This document shows, in pieces, positions 11,280 through 23,034 of a DNA stretch of 64,000 nt (positions within the stretch are counted from its first letter, which is position 1; each line of letters opens with the position of its first letter). The position numbers and the translations under genes are program-made. The notes below the pieces were generated by a model. It ran no database searches. It saw only the letters and a program-made list of their open reading frames with translations, and was not told where the DNA came from. This DNA comes from Pyrrhosoma nymphula (taxonomy: Eukaryota > Arthropoda > Insecta > Odonata > Coenagrionidae): positions 6,619,941 to 6,683,940 of the forward strand of contig OY754339.1 of NCBI GenBank assembly GCA_963573305.1. The letters run 5' to 3'.

Positions 11280-12240
11280 TAGTACTTCCAGACTAGTATA
11301 CTGTCCGTCGCATGGGACTTTGAACTGCGATCCCCTTTCAGTAAGCTAATGCCGAGGCTGTGTCCCATTTCCCTCATAATCTCTCGACGGCACATTCTCC
11401 ATGGCGCAAAAATCTCGGATTTCAGTAATTTCTCCAAATAAAAGATCCAATATCGATAAAAAGAATGCTAAAATTAAAATTTGGATATTTTAGTACTCGC
11501 TGATTAATATTGTCACCCGGGGGCTACCGCTGACCTACGTTCAAACGGCTGTCTACTGCAAGAGATGCTACTGCAAGAAAGCTAACAGTATAAGCGGGAA
11601 AGTTTGGAGGACCTCAGGTTATTACTGTTTTTGGACGAATCACTATAATTTAGCAATCTCCATGCAAAGTTCTTCAGTGCAGAGAATATAAGGTATCCGG
11701 ACTTATTGTGTGCTACCTGCTTACCTTTGGTAAAACTCTACCCCAGAAGACGTTACAAAACACTCTGGATAATTGATATTTTCTTTACAATTGTTTGGTA
11801 ATCATTAATTATTTATTTATTTTCGTTGCAGCCATCTATGAGCTGAGCTTACACAACCTCCTTCACTTACGCTCTTTCGTCAGTATTCCTTCTTCTTATT
11901 ACTCCCCCTTGCTCGTTCATATTCTTAGAATACCCTCTTTTTTGTTGATTTATTTTCAGCCTGATCCTTCACCTATTCTCGTTTTGAAAACTTTTCTCTT
12001 TCCCACTCCTCTGATCCCACCTTTTTTATTTTAGGTCCTCATTCACTTCTTTTCACTCTCTGAGACCGGTATTTTTCAACTCTTATGGAAGGCTGTCTCG
12101 TTTACTATACTTTCTGGTTCCATTCCTTTGATGTGTCCCGAGAAAGCCATTCGTCTTTTTACCACGTTTTTATTACTTCGGTTTCCGTCATGTCATGTCT
12201 GGGTGGAATATTGCAACCGAGTTTAAACTAACTTCCCGAT
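11280..12240. other. No recognised feature
   Basis: AT-rich sequence with a pyrimidine-rich part (11860-12180). A 79-codon hydrophobic open frame (11795-12034, +) follows from the T-rich composition and has no recognisable domain. Confidence 0.35.
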
Positions 12241-12242
12241 CA

Positions 12243-12424
12243 GCTAGAGACTTTTAACCATAGCTCAGAGGTGGATGCAATATTAGCTATATATTATAAC
12301 AATTAATTGATTAATTAACATATTTCCTGATGTGCTAGTAGAGGCTTGTAATTTTAACCATAGCTCAGAAGTGGATGACAATACAATGTTAGCTACATGT
12401 TATAACAATTACTTAATTAATTAA
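12243..12424 (+). repeat. Diverged tandem duplication
   Basis: A unit beginning GCTAG and containing TTTTAACCATAGCTCAGA, GTGGATG and TTATAACAATTA occurs at about 12243-12315 and again at about 12336-12424, in the same orientation. The second copy differs by substitutions and short insertions. Noncoding. Confidence 0.55.
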
Positions 12425-12571
12425 AGATTAATTAATTATTTCAATTCCACACACTGTCAGCTGAACAGAATCTGAAATACATCGGGAATTTACCATTTGT
12501 CCCTGTCAGAGTCTCATCAAGGTGTATAAAATCGATTGGAAACTTTCACCCGGGCATAAGATTAAAAAGTA

Positions 12572-13006
12572 GAAAATAATTAATTAAATAAAAAATGTTT
12601 TTATTAAAAGTATAAAATAATTTTCCCTAGGCCCTTCTAAATTTTTGAGGGTGAACTTTTAGTGGCTATGGAGATATTTGTAAGACTTAAAGAGAAAAAC
12701 GTGGGGCGCAGGCAGTAGATAATAGAAGTAGATAATCCGGATGAATTCACAACCAATTTCGGTGCATTGCAAATGGTATTAATTGTGGGAGTTTGCTCAA
12801 CGGCACTTGGTCCCTTTACTCCTACTTAATTATTATTGGTTGCCTGCGCCCCACGTTTTTCTCTTCAAGTCTTACAAATATCTCCATGGTCACTAACAAT
12901 TCACCCTCAAAAATTTAGAAGAGCCCAGGGAAAATTATTTTATACTTTTTAGTCCGTTTTAAAAACGTGGCATATTAAATTTTTAAAAATTTAATTAATT
13001 ATTTTC
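12572..13006. mobile_element. 435-bp foldback element
   Basis: Arms of about 145 bp (12572-12718 and 12838-13006) are inverted copies. They share GAAAATAATTAATTAAA at the tips, then GTATAAAATAATTTTCCCT, TTTTTGAGGGTGAA and GAGAAAAACGTGGGGCGCAG. Only about 120 bp separates the arms and nothing is coding. No clear target duplication, because the flanks are AT-rich. Non-autonomous DNA transposon or foldback element, class unknown. Confidence 0.65.
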
Positions 13007-13299
13007 ATCGTGATCGAGCTCTTCTCAAACTTTTCATATAACTCTCGGTTTGGTCTCAAGTGTAAAGTAAATTCATTTCCTGTTACGTTTTTGTCAGGTA
13101 ACTATTATTGCAGAGTATATTTTGTTCTTTCTTCAGTGTCTTCAATTTCTCTCAATGAATGTGTACTGTACTGAATGATTTTTTTTTATTTGTTCGTGTT
13201 GCATACTAACAGCATTGAGTTTGGAAGCAGCAGCTTCTTCAAAGCGCTTCCGAATTTAAGCTGCGAAAGAAATGCGTGAAGCAGCTAGAAAATAGGCGG

Positions 13300-13370
13300 A
13301 AGTGCCGGTCGTGGTAACTGGTTTGATATACCTAGGATCGCGTGTTCGAATCCCGCCTTGAAAAAATTGT
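13300..13370 (+). repeat. tRNA-like SINE head
   Basis: GTGTTCGAATCCCGCC at about 13352-13367 is a canonical B box with a four-of-five-pair T-stem. GGTCGTGGTAACTGG upstream is a weak A box. It is not a foldable intact tRNA. A poly-A-like run follows the B box. Confidence 0.45.
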
Positions 13371-13379
13371 TATGTTTGT

Positions 13380-16300
13380 CTAACGATTAAGATATTAAGA
13401 TAGACGGTGAAAAAGAACCACAGCAGTTACCAGAGCAATTACTGCTACTTCTAGAGCTAAGGTCTGAAGAGTGTCGTCCATTCTCCCTCGATGTCTTTCT
13501 CTTTTCTGACGCTCTCCAACTGTGCATATCGGTCAAAGTCTCGAGAAAGATTCGTGGCCTTAAATCGTCCGCCTCTTTTATGTGGGAGTAATATTTTCTC
13601 TGTGTCTTACGTTTCCGACTCTCCGCGTCGGTGTTGTTTGGTCCACTGTCATTCGTCATTGAAATCCAATCTGGTGCCAACCTTGGCAACACATTCATCA
13701 TAAGAGCGGCGACGCACGCCTGAGTTCATATGAGGACGCAATTGGACGATGATAATTTTTCTGATCCGTCGGACCAAGCAAACTTCCCTGCAAGGTCGCT
13801 GAGGAGACGGAATCAACCCTTTGAATGCTATTTTTGGATAATTGTGTTTGTTATAATATTGGTTTACCATATCTACAAATGAATAGAACTCACATGCCGA
13901 CAGTGGTTGATATTTTTAATGAAATCTTGATCTCTAGTCTGGCACAAATCACCTTAGCTGTATATCGCTTTCCCAGATAATAAATTAATGAAAATGAATA
14001 GTAGGAAGTCTTACTCAACGAAAGTTTTTGGTACTCCTGTGATTAGAATTAGAAAATCTAAGGTATAAATTACGATAATGCGAACTGAAAAAGAAATACA
14101 CTCATAGTGTATATTTCATCAACCAATACAGGCCACTAGTATGTTTATAGTTACAATTTTTGCTTATCTGTGAGCTGTTTAAATTCTCCAAATAGATTGC
14201 AGCCACTTCACCCATTCACTGGTAGCAGGTCTACACGATCAATTGGATGTATTGAATTGAAAACGCATTTCGCCTGTCTTTTCTACGATGTATCCCTCTA
14301 ACTTGCGTGGTCATTGACGTGATAGCACTACCAATTCAACTTCCTCCCAATGATCAAGCTACCATCCGTGTGCTCCTCCTCTGTCAGATACCATTACGGA
14401 TACTCAACGCCCCCTCCTCCTCCTCCTGCATGGAAGACGTTGATTCCCCGACGCGCCGTTCGCGGCTGAGATGTAGAAGGGGGGTGTGGAGAGATGAATG
14501 TGTCAAGAAGATCCTTGGGTGTGGCTTGCAAAGATCGGCGAGGGAGACGATCGTGAGTGATTGACGCGTAATTGCTGAGAAATGCCACTCACTTGGCGAT
14601 CACGACATCTTCGTTCGAGGGCTACCTTGCGGATTAATGCGAAGTTAAGTTCCACCACGATTCTTCCTTCGTCGTGTGTTCAGTGTTTTACGCGCTCGCT
14701 AGAAAAGATACGTGTAGTGCTAATATTTCAGCATTTTAAATGTTTACTGCGCATACAATTGCACATATTACACATAAATTATTATATATGCCATGGTGGC
14801 ACACATATATTTCACATCTTACAATTTTATTTTGAAAATAGTAACAAATTTCAATTTTATTTAAAATTTTAATTAATATATTTCATGACATTGTTCTCAT
14901 TTCTTCTCCTTATCCTTTCAAACGAACTGAAAGAGAATATGGCATCTGCGTCCCAGCTCGCCATTAAGTTATAACAAAGATTAAAATTCTAATTAAAATT
15001 CAAAACTAGATAAATAGTAAAACGTAATAAAAGAAAAAAGTTTTAAATTTGTTTTCCGGCATGGGCGGCCAGGTGTTGACATTACCAAGTGCCATAAAAG
15101 TTATAAAAAAATAGTTACGTAAATATTTCGAATTTTGAATTTTAATGTGAAATGCTGGTAAACGAAAAAAGAAAAAAAATGAAGTACGCTATCTATTGCG
15201 ATCGCAGCGAATTAATAAAACAGAAAATCCCTCATTTACCCTTAACCCTTAACATTATCTACATTTTCACATTATCCTCCTTGCTACTTTAAGGTTTTGT
15301 GGCAGGAAGTGATTTTTTCACCAACATTAATCTACTTCACCCTACAAAAGTTAATAAAACTACGACTATTAATGAACAAGCAAAAACCTTCAAATAAATG
15401 TCAGGAGGTAAATATTCACCAACTTGCACTCAACTATATGCTACCAATGCTACAGAAACTATGATTATTAACATAATTAACCACTACGTAAATGCATAGA
15501 GATACAAGAGTTATAAAGGAAAATTGTGAGATGTGATGTTACCTCTACATAGCAAACCAAGACAAAAGCTTTCGTGGGAATAAATCTATAAATCATTTTC
15601 TGAGCAAAGGTACGTAAGCAACTTTAAAATTCCTCCCACGAGTGCAGATCGTCAAGCATGGAGAAAAGCCTAATTTGCTGCAATTTCGGCTGCAAACCTG
15701 GACCCCTCGGAATTTCTCTAATGATCTTCCTTACGTATCTCACCACCGATTGGGACATGCGGGTATGTTCTCTCGTCGTATCAAATGATCATGGGGTACT
15801 TACACACAGTTTTGTGCCAGTTATTAATCGTTCACTTGACTGCATTTAAAATTTTTCGTAACACTTCCCTAATGAATCAACGCCAGTGTTTAGTTTTAAA
15901 AAGTTCAGAATATCAGTACCTACTTGTTTATTTTTTCATTTTAACGATATTGTGCTCTGTTAGCTCGATTTCAAGTTGGAACGAACTTATTCCCTAAGCT
16001 TAAGTGGATTGGTATGGATATAAGAAGAAATAATACCATCGTTACATCTCTCGCCTCTGAAAAGTAGTTACTATGATACCATCATTTTTTTTAGTGATTA
16101 GATATAGCTCTTTTAGAGAATCCTTGTGTTTACCGATCCTGATGTTTAGGAAAATTAGCTCTTCAGGCCGTTCTTTTAAGAAGTCAACACAATAAAAAAT
16201 GATTAATGGTTGGCCACGGAAAGTGGATTGTGATTGGTAACTTTGCCGATATTGCTTGTCCTCTGGTGTCTAAATAGCACCATGCGTGCATTGTTTCGTT

Positions 16301-16585
16301 AATTAATTATTGTTTCTAAAACCCCCAACGTTCCTCCTTTTGAGAATACCTTCGACCATAATCCTTTGACTTTCTAAGCTCACCGCTAGCTCTTACAATT
16401 TTTACCTCTATTCTTTCGTGCGTCGAATTGGTAGACTCTTCTCATCTCTTTCAAGTTTAAACTCTTCCAAAACAGCTCTACGATCTCTATTAATTTATTT
16501 AAAATCAATTTAACCCAGGTAACTCAAGTTCCTAATAAGCCCGATTGAAGCGATTGCAGCCTGGATAAATCTGGGTTTGCTTAAT
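13380..16585. other. No recognised gene
   Basis: AT-rich for most of its length, GC-richer at 13390-13720 and 14290-14700. A 104-codon minus-strand frame (13387-13701) is basic and serine-rich at its C-terminus. It overlaps an open plus-strand frame and matches no family I recognise. Nothing else is supported. Confidence 0.35.
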
Positions 16586-16589
16586 AAGT

Positions 16590-16655
16590 GAAATCACTCG
16601 GCCTACGAGTTCGGGGAATCTGGGTTGGATTCCCAGCCATGGTAAATGGTTGATT
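16590..16655 (+). repeat. tRNA-like SINE head
   Basis: CTGGG-TTGGATT-CCCAG forms a perfect 5-bp T-stem with a B-box-like loop. The upstream ACTCGGCCTACGAGTTCGG could be the anticodon-arm remnant. The A box is not convincing. Confidence 0.35.
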
Positions 16656-16659
16656 TAAA

Positions 16660-17080
16660 ACATTCGTGTGCATTGTTTTTGTGATGCTGAGGACTAAAAC
16701 ACCAAATACGTAATCTGTTCTGACCTTGAAATCCATTTCCCTCTCTCGTTTTTACATGGTTTCATTTTACTGGATATCTCTGTTTGTTTGGGTCAAATCT
16801 TATGTTAAATTTTTCACCCGCTTCCGCCAAGTCGATTTTCTTGAAACTTTTCTCACATGTCTATATAGGATAGGACAATACAATTTATTTTAAATTCAAA
16901 GAAATCGACAAAAAAATTTAAACATTAATTTAGCACAAAAAATTCGTTCCATTTTTTTTCATCAAATATTTTACTATATTTTTCAAAAATTTATCCATTA
17001 AAATAACGAAAATAATTGGATGGAAAATTTATCCAAAATTATAAAAAAACTAAAAAAATATACAATAAAATAAAATAAAT
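16660..17080. other. Very AT-rich noncoding sequence
   Basis: Long A- and T-rich stretches, no open frames of note, nothing recognised. Confidence 0.4.
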
Positions 17081-17081
17081 T

Positions 17082-17550
17082 TAAGAAAAAAACATGGTTT
17101 AGTAAAAATTTTACTTAGAAGCATAAAATTATTTTTGAGCTGTCCCAGCTGTCCTGCAACAAGCGGAGCGTGATTATTTGTGGCGAAAAATAAAACCATG
17201 GGGGCACAACCAACAACTGTGATGCAAACAACATTTCACCGGAAAAAACACAAGTCCTAATCACAACTTGTGGAAATAAAGACTTTTAAACAAATCACTG
17301 TTAAACTTGAGGCAACCTTCACCTGCCGAAAATTCCTGGTTCTGCACAACTTGGAATACTAGACTTTTTACCACGTTACCTATATAATAATGGTTAAGTC
17401 TTTTGGATCACAAATGTTGGTTGCGTCCCCATGTTATTATTTTTAGTCGCAAATAATCACGTTCTGCCTGTTGTATGCCTGTTGAGACAGCTCAAAAATT
17501 ATTTATACTTCTTAGTACATTTTTAGTGAAACCGTGTTTTTTTAAAGTTT
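17082..17550. mobile_element. About 470-bp foldback element
   Basis: Long arms (about 17082-17245 and 17385-17550) are inverted copies that share TTTTTGAGCTGTC, CGTGATTATTTG, an ACCATGGGGGCACAACCAAC-like block and the tips AACAYGGTTT. They differ by scattered substitutions and short indels. The central part lacks coding sequence. Target duplication not resolvable in the AT-rich flanks. Confidence 0.65.
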
Positions 17551-17559
17551 TATAATAAA

Positions 17560-18340
17560 TAAAAAGTAAAGTTACTGAAAAGGTTTGTTAATTTTATTTG
17601 AGTCTCCTATTTTATTGAGTCTCTACATTTTCTCTTTCTTTTTTCACCTCGCGCTTTGAGTGAACCATACCATCCGCCTTCAACCAAAATGTATGGTTTG
17701 TTCACAGACATCCGAACAACGTTACGCACGATGATTCTCTGATCATGCAGAGTTTGCGTTTTTCTTTTATTTTGCAACAACCCGACACACTCTTCCAGAG
17801 AAACTCTAGCTCAAATTGTTTTTTAACGAATTTATTCCCCTATCAAATGTCACGGTCACCGTGCAAAAGATATACCTAAGTTTATAATTGGCTCTCAGTC
17901 ACAGCAATAGACATCATTAGCGTATATAAATAAAACAGGTACAGCTTTTTTTTACCTGTTTTCTTGCCACCTCTCATTCTTCTCCTCTAGCACTTTTTTT
18001 CACAAAATAAACTTGAACAATTTCACTTCTGTTGCACATATCCTCTTCTCTACGCCTTGTCAATTTGAACTCTTCACTTCATGTCCCACTCATCTCAAAC
18101 TTGTTTAATGTTATTAATAATCGCCTTTACAGCGCGCAGCAGCGAAATTCTCTCAATTTTCAGTTCAAACATTCCTCAACTTCTATTTTTGTAACTTATC
18201 ATTTTTTCCTCTTCAAACATCCGTACATTTCTCGAGCTCGAGTCGAAATGTAAACAGATGACGTGTATTTCCTATTTGGTATAATCATATGCTGCAAGCT
18301 CCAGATTTTCCGTAGAGTTACCTAAATTTGGTTGCATATA
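17560..18340. other. No recognised feature
   Basis: AT-rich, with a short frame at 18032-18253 (+) that has no recognisable domain. Confidence 0.35.
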
Positions 18341-18596
18341 AATTGAATCATGAATTTCGAAAATGGCTCATCTCGGAATTTTTTTTTTAATGGACATCTT
18401 TTTTCATGTTTTCGTATAGACGGATGATTTATGAGCGACAAGAGCTCGTATCTGCTTTTAACAAACCTTTCAGCAGGAGTTCCAGAAAAAAACTGCGCTC
18501 TTGCTTCAAATGGTTTGACAAAAATTCAGTTTTTTTTGTGTCCTAAAAACTTTAAAAAATCCGAGATGAGGCCTTTTCGAAATTCATGATTCAATT
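18341..18596. mobile_element. 256-bp inverted-repeat element
   Basis: AATTGAATCATGAATTTCGA at the left (18341-18360) is inverted at the right (about 18577-18596). The pairing continues inward through the CTCATCTCGGA word, giving arms of about 46-50 bp and a 160-bp spacer. Noncoding; MITE-like. Confidence 0.6.
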
Positions 18597-18599
18597 CGT

Positions 18600-19595
18600 T
18601 CTCTCCGATGATGTCTCAATATAATAACGCTTCTGTATTTCTTCATTCATTCCTCAAACAGCTTCCTTTTGTTTGTCTTGTATGTACAGTCATTTTTGAC
18701 ATTTGGTAATGTATGTAGGTAGAATGATATGTTACGTTCTAATTATTACTTCAGCCATTTGTCCGTGAAAGGTGAATCATGCTTGGGCGGTTCCGTTGGA
18801 ATGTATTTCCCCTGGTTGTCTGCCGAAAGTGCGCCGGTATAAATCTTCAAGAGGGCGTGGTCATATTTTTTAAATGGGGGCCGACATAAGAGAGGGCATC
18901 GCAGAACGAAAGGACGATGTGTTTGAACAAGATAAGCTATCTTAATCATGCGGGCACCGTTTTCGGATTTCCATTTTGGGCCTATCATGAGATTCCGTCG
19001 CCATATTGCGTAAGTGGAAATTAGCAGATTATGTCATTGTATAATTTTGAAAATCATTCTGGATATTAAACCACTCACTGTCAACTGCATATAAGCTGCA
19101 CTTCCCGTTGCAATGTATAAATCTAAAATCCATTCTCACCGTACGCTTTACCCACGAACATTCGGTCAGCATTTGATCGACCAAAAAAATTGATTGTGAC
19201 ACTATTGTCTAATCTGGTCCCATACTTGTCTTTAAATTATTTTTTGCTACCAATATACTCATTGAAGAAATTAATGTTTAAAAATTCAATTGATCACATT
19301 AATTTTTTCGCAGCGGAAGTACATTCTGATTTTCAATGATAAGCCAAATTGCGACCATCACTATCCATGGAAAATAGCTTCTAGGTCTCATAAGATGTAC
19401 AGATCTATCAGAGCTATCCATATCCATGTCATCATTTTGTCAATAAAAGGATCTTGAGTCTTAAATACGTGATGCACGTATTCAAGGAACGGTGTATACG
19501 TTGTCCCTGCCATTGTGGAACTTCCCGGTGGTGATGCTGCGGGTTCATGCACTTTGGCAGCGTCCCGCACAAAATTTATTTTTTTTAGCATTTCT
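18600..19595. other. No recognised gene
   Basis: AT-rich. An 80-codon minus-strand frame (18746-18988) has no recognisable domain. Confidence 0.35.
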
Positions 19596-19645
19596 TCCGC
19601 GCACGTTTCGACCTACGGGACCTTTTCTACGCTTCCGCAAGTGGA
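19596..19645 (-). repeat. GAAACG hairpin motif (hammerhead-like), isolated
   Basis: On the minus strand AGAAAAGGTC-CCGTA-GGTC-GAAACGTG: a 4-bp stem (two G-U pairs) placed directly before GAAACG, preceded by UAGAAAA where a hammerhead would have CUGANGA. Related to the other GAAAC hairpins in this window, but the triplet after it is GUG, which would not cleave. Confidence 0.35.
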
Positions 19646-19649
19646 ATAA

Positions 19650-20829
19650 AAATGGCTTGGACGAGTCACTGTTTACTCAAAGGTACATGAGTAGGTTATT
19701 AAAGATAACTTACTCCCTCCTTCGAAGATAAACGGCTAGTCCATACACTCATTCCCATTCTCAATTCAGAGTACATAGCTTTCAGATAGCGGCAACCATT
19801 GCCATAGTTTCACTGTACGTATCAATTCATGAAGTATTTGATCAGTTTGACGTGTTTCGCCGGCTAAGGCCATCATGTTCCAACTGTCTGCTACCTGAGA
19901 GCAGCCGAGCACCCAAGAAGAATTTGACGGTCACCCACTCAGCGATGCTTCTATGACCGAACGGAATACGGTGTTTCTATAGCTACGTGGTTGAGTTCTT
20001 AACGACCGAGACGAAGAAAAAAATCGTTTTAGGAGAAATTGGTCTCATATTGTGGAGGGGAATTCTTTCTTTCATACGAACATACATTTACCGGTAGATT
20101 ACCTCTAACAATAATAATTGTATTGGACTGAGGACATAAAAAAAGAAAATTTTTTCCAGCAACAACTTTATTGCATCTGCCTTTGAATCTTTTGCTGCCA
20201 TGTCTATAGTTGGTGATGATAAAATATGGATGTCTATGCGTGTAACAACGTAGATAGATTATTATGAATACTAAAAAATTGATAGCTAATTAGCAAAGAA
20301 AACTAGAATATTTTTAACATTCCAAAGAGAAATATATAAAATAAAAAAGTTATGGATACTTTATTGGTGAAACTTCAATGAAAATGAATATTGAAATATT
20401 TGAGATAAATTATTTTATCTTCCGTAAAAAATTTTTTTCTTATAGAATTTAAAAAGGCCTGCATGATTAAAAGTTGAATTTTTATTTTCGCAGTTACCTG
20501 CTTAGTTGATACTATTCTGTGTATTGCGCTCTCAGAAAATCAACTCCCTGTTGAGATGTCCTTCGGCTCTTATTTTCCACTTCATGCTCAGTATTTTATC
20601 ATCATCTGTGATACCGCAAGAAGAATTCGAGGGAGGAAGGGTATGAAGGGAAGTGTTATGTTAGCACTGGAAATCAATGAAAAAATCTCTAAGTTAGCGT
20701 GTTTCCATCCAAACCATCTGTATTAAATGGTAGGTAACCTCAATACAATATCTTCTTATTCATGTGTCATACCCTTCCTAGAGCGTAGACGATCACACTG
20801 GCTTCAAATATGGTGCTCTCGGGCTTTTT
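19650..20829. other. No recognised feature
   Basis: AT-rich noncoding sequence, no motif identified. Confidence 0.35.
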
Positions 20830-21190
20830 TTTGAGCAGTCCTTGAATGGATGTTGTACCAGTCTTTAATATGTGTTGTACCCAATCTGTTCTTCTTCTTT
20901 TTCTTCCCGGACTCCTTTTACTCTGGTTACTTTCCTTGTGTTATAAGTTACAGGATCTCATATCTTTTTCCCATCATGATGTGCCCAAAGTATTTTATTT
21001 TAATGTATTTTATCTGTTTGATAAGCGTTCTATCAGACTTGGACATTTCGAGTACTGCTTCTTGTTGAAAGTGGCAGCTTCTAAACCATACCTTAAGATT
21101 GCGTTTCATTGGATCATACTTTATCTTATTTTCAAGCAACTGGAAATATTTAGGAGCTGCAATTCAATACCGGATGCTTCAATGCGGAGA
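20830..21190 (-). pseudogene. Non-LTR retrotransposon C-terminal remnant (RTE-like)
   Basis: Minus-strand translation gives RTLIKQIKYIKIKYFGHIMM and GKRYEILQLITQGK, followed in another frame by a Lys/Gly/Arg-rich stretch. This is the block 'kRRKLxYLGHIMRxxKYexLQLIxxGKxxGkRxxGRrxxSW' common downstream of the RT domain in many insect non-LTR elements. Stops and shifts interrupt it and the RT core itself is absent. The long hydrophobic plus-strand frame over the same bases (20846-21235) is the shadow of this remnant. Confidence 0.55.
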
Positions 21191-21269
21191 ACCTGCTTTG
21201 ATTTACTGTCACTGTTTTATCTGTTCGTGTTTTAACGCTCCGTATAGTAACTTTTGAACGGATTTGGAT

Positions 21270-21325
21270 TCTTCTGACGATGACGCTGGACGCTGACGAT
21301 GTACTGACGTCGAAACGTACAAGTT
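21270..21325 (+). repeat. Hammerhead-like motif upstream of a (TA)n tract
   Basis: CTGACGA at 21273 fits the hammerhead core CUGANGA exactly. The GTCGAAACGTA at about 21309-21319 supplies GAAAC plus an allowed GUA triplet. The intervening stem (GAC/GTC with a long loop) is weak. A pure (TA)12 tract begins about 110 bp further on (21429), an arrangement shared with the locus at 38.9 kb. Confidence 0.35.
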
Positions 21326-21428
21326 TTCTTTTGTGAGTGTCCTTTTTGCGTGTTTCTGTGTTTGTTTAGTGTATCACTGTTTTATTTATGCATGTGCATC
21401 GTCGCCGAGAGCGATTTTCTACCAAGAC

Positions 21429-21452
21429 AATATATATATATATATATATACA
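21429..21452. repeat. (TA)n microsatellite
   Basis: Uninterrupted alternating TA dinucleotides. Confidence 0.9.
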
Positions 21453-21459
21453 TCTCCGA

Positions 21460-22525
21460 GGCATTTTTTGAAGCGGAAATGGTATCCGTAGAAGGTGGCA
21501 AGGAAGTGTCCCCAAATCGTCTCTTTATACTTTATCTTGGCCCAGGACATTCCTTCCACCGAACGGAAACTTCTCCAAATGGTTCGGCCCAAAGGATTAG
21601 ATTGAATTTATTGTGACAATTATTACGTTGGTCCTGGACGGGCGCGCTAAGCGCATTTGGCGTCCTAACGGTGATGAAATAAAGAAAACGCCTCTTGCGT
21701 CAACCCCCGGGTCTCTTATCCGATCCCGTTCCTTGAATGGCCACGTGGGAGATACATACGCCCAGTCCCATCACGGTTATATCTCATGAGAAGAGACAGC
21801 ACAGGTTCAGCAATGATCCAGGAAAAAAATCTCCTCGATGAAGAATTCCGCTATTCTATTCCGTTTCTCAAGGCCTCTTATTCTGCGGTCAAGGATGATC
21901 GAGAAAATATTTTCTAAAGGAATAATATTTTGGCGATAAATGAGATTTGACAGAGTTTCCTACTTTTGGTGAATAGGTGGACAATAACTGTTGAATATAC
22001 TTGGCATCCTTGATTTTTTTAAAGATGCGCTTGAGTTAGTTTTTGCAGTCATTCAATGGTTGTAGCTACTGTGAAAACCTACGTCTTACCATTTAATATG
22101 CAGTGTGTGTTTTTCAATTTGTCAAATTAGGTACTTTCTATTACGCTAATATCCTCGTTTGAAATTTAGGTAAAATATAGAAGTATATGATGGAACCAGG
22201 GCAAGGTATAACAGGGCAATATTGTTCTGTAGTTGAAATCCCACACAGTTGCTTTATTGGATACCCGTATTGGGTAGGTAACTGTAATGTGCACTCTTGA
22301 GACAGACTCATAACATATATATGAAATTGAGGCTTGAATTTTTTTAATCCTTGAGGTGGCAATTCCTCCTCGGTTTACGTACGGTTAGGGATTGCGAGCG
22401 GCCAAAAGGTGACTTTGACATCAACCTCACTCGCGTTAAAGTTTCCTTCCGTAACATCAAAACGTGGCGAAAATAGAATCCCTAAGGTAACGTTAAATAT
22501 GCAAGGAGGATTTTTTTAAATTAAC
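21460..22525. other. No recognised gene
   Basis: Mixed composition. The short plus-strand frame that crosses the TA tract and the minus-strand frame at 22141-22362 have no recognisable domain. Confidence 0.35.
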
Positions 22526-22529
22526 TTAA

Positions 22530-22985
22530 CCCTATTACAGGCAAGCTACTTTTGTGACTTAGCTACTACTGTAAGTACTTACTACTGTAAGGTGAGTCTA
22601 GTAGACTCTTTTAACTTATTTTTGTTGTTTACGGAATTTCACAATGATAATTTTTAGTTTTAATTTATTTTACACTCAAGTAATACAGTACACAAAACAC
22701 ATTACCAAGGCGAAACAAAATTTTAACATTTTACATTACTTTTTTACATTTGATACAAACAATAATTTTTCTTCTGTGTTCACCACAAACATGCCTACGG
22801 CATTTGTGACAAGATATGTTTTGCTTCCAAATTCTAGCTGATGGGCACATAAAACATCCTTTTTATTTGGCACTTCAATGGCTGAATCTGGTTCTACCTC
22901 GCAATGAAAAACGGACATTGCTGCTTGTGTCGGTCGCTGAAGACGTAGCAATGATCTAGATTGAATTTTCGCCTAGATCCTCTTC
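22530..22985 (-). mobile_element. piggyBac-like element, 3' end only
   Basis: The low-coordinate end is intact: TTAA (22526-22529) followed by CCCTATTACAGGCAAGC, a piggyBac-type terminus (TTAA target plus CCC start), with subterminal TACTACTGTAAG repeats. Reading leftward on the minus strand, the element carries the C-terminal part of a piggyBac transposase (22727-22955). The other end is missing. Homology stops before the unrelated ORF1 fragment at about 23.03 kb, so this is a truncated copy. It is a different family from the piggyBac at 57-59.6 kb, judging by the terminus and by the C-terminal domain. Confidence 0.7.
22727..22955 (-). pseudogene. piggyBac transposase C-terminal zinc-binding tail
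   Basis: One minus-strand frame gives FHCEVEPDSAIEVPNKK. After a one-base shift the next frame gives CFMCPSARIWKQNISCHKC and then RRHVCGEHRRKIIVCIKCKK before a stop. The C-x2-C, C-x2-C-x4-C-x2-H, C-x2-C spacing is the cysteine-rich domain at the C-terminus of piggyBac transposases, which binds the transposon ends. The upstream RNase-H-like catalytic domain is absent and the frame is broken, so this is a dead fragment. The stop lies about 200 bp from the TTAA end, a normal distance for the family. Confidence 0.7.
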
Positions 22986-23034
22986 AAATCTAAGAACGAA
23001 TATTCAGATCTTAATCAGCTTATTCTGATTCCAG

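Noticed and set aside
13387..13701. 104-codon basic, Ser-rich minus-strand frame as a gene
   Set aside because: No domain, opposite frame also open, and it abuts a tRNA-like repeat; nothing separates it from chance.
20846..21235. 129-codon hydrophobic open frame on the plus strand
   Set aside because: Antisense of a recognisable non-LTR C-terminal remnant; its hydrophobicity comes from A-rich coding on the other strand.
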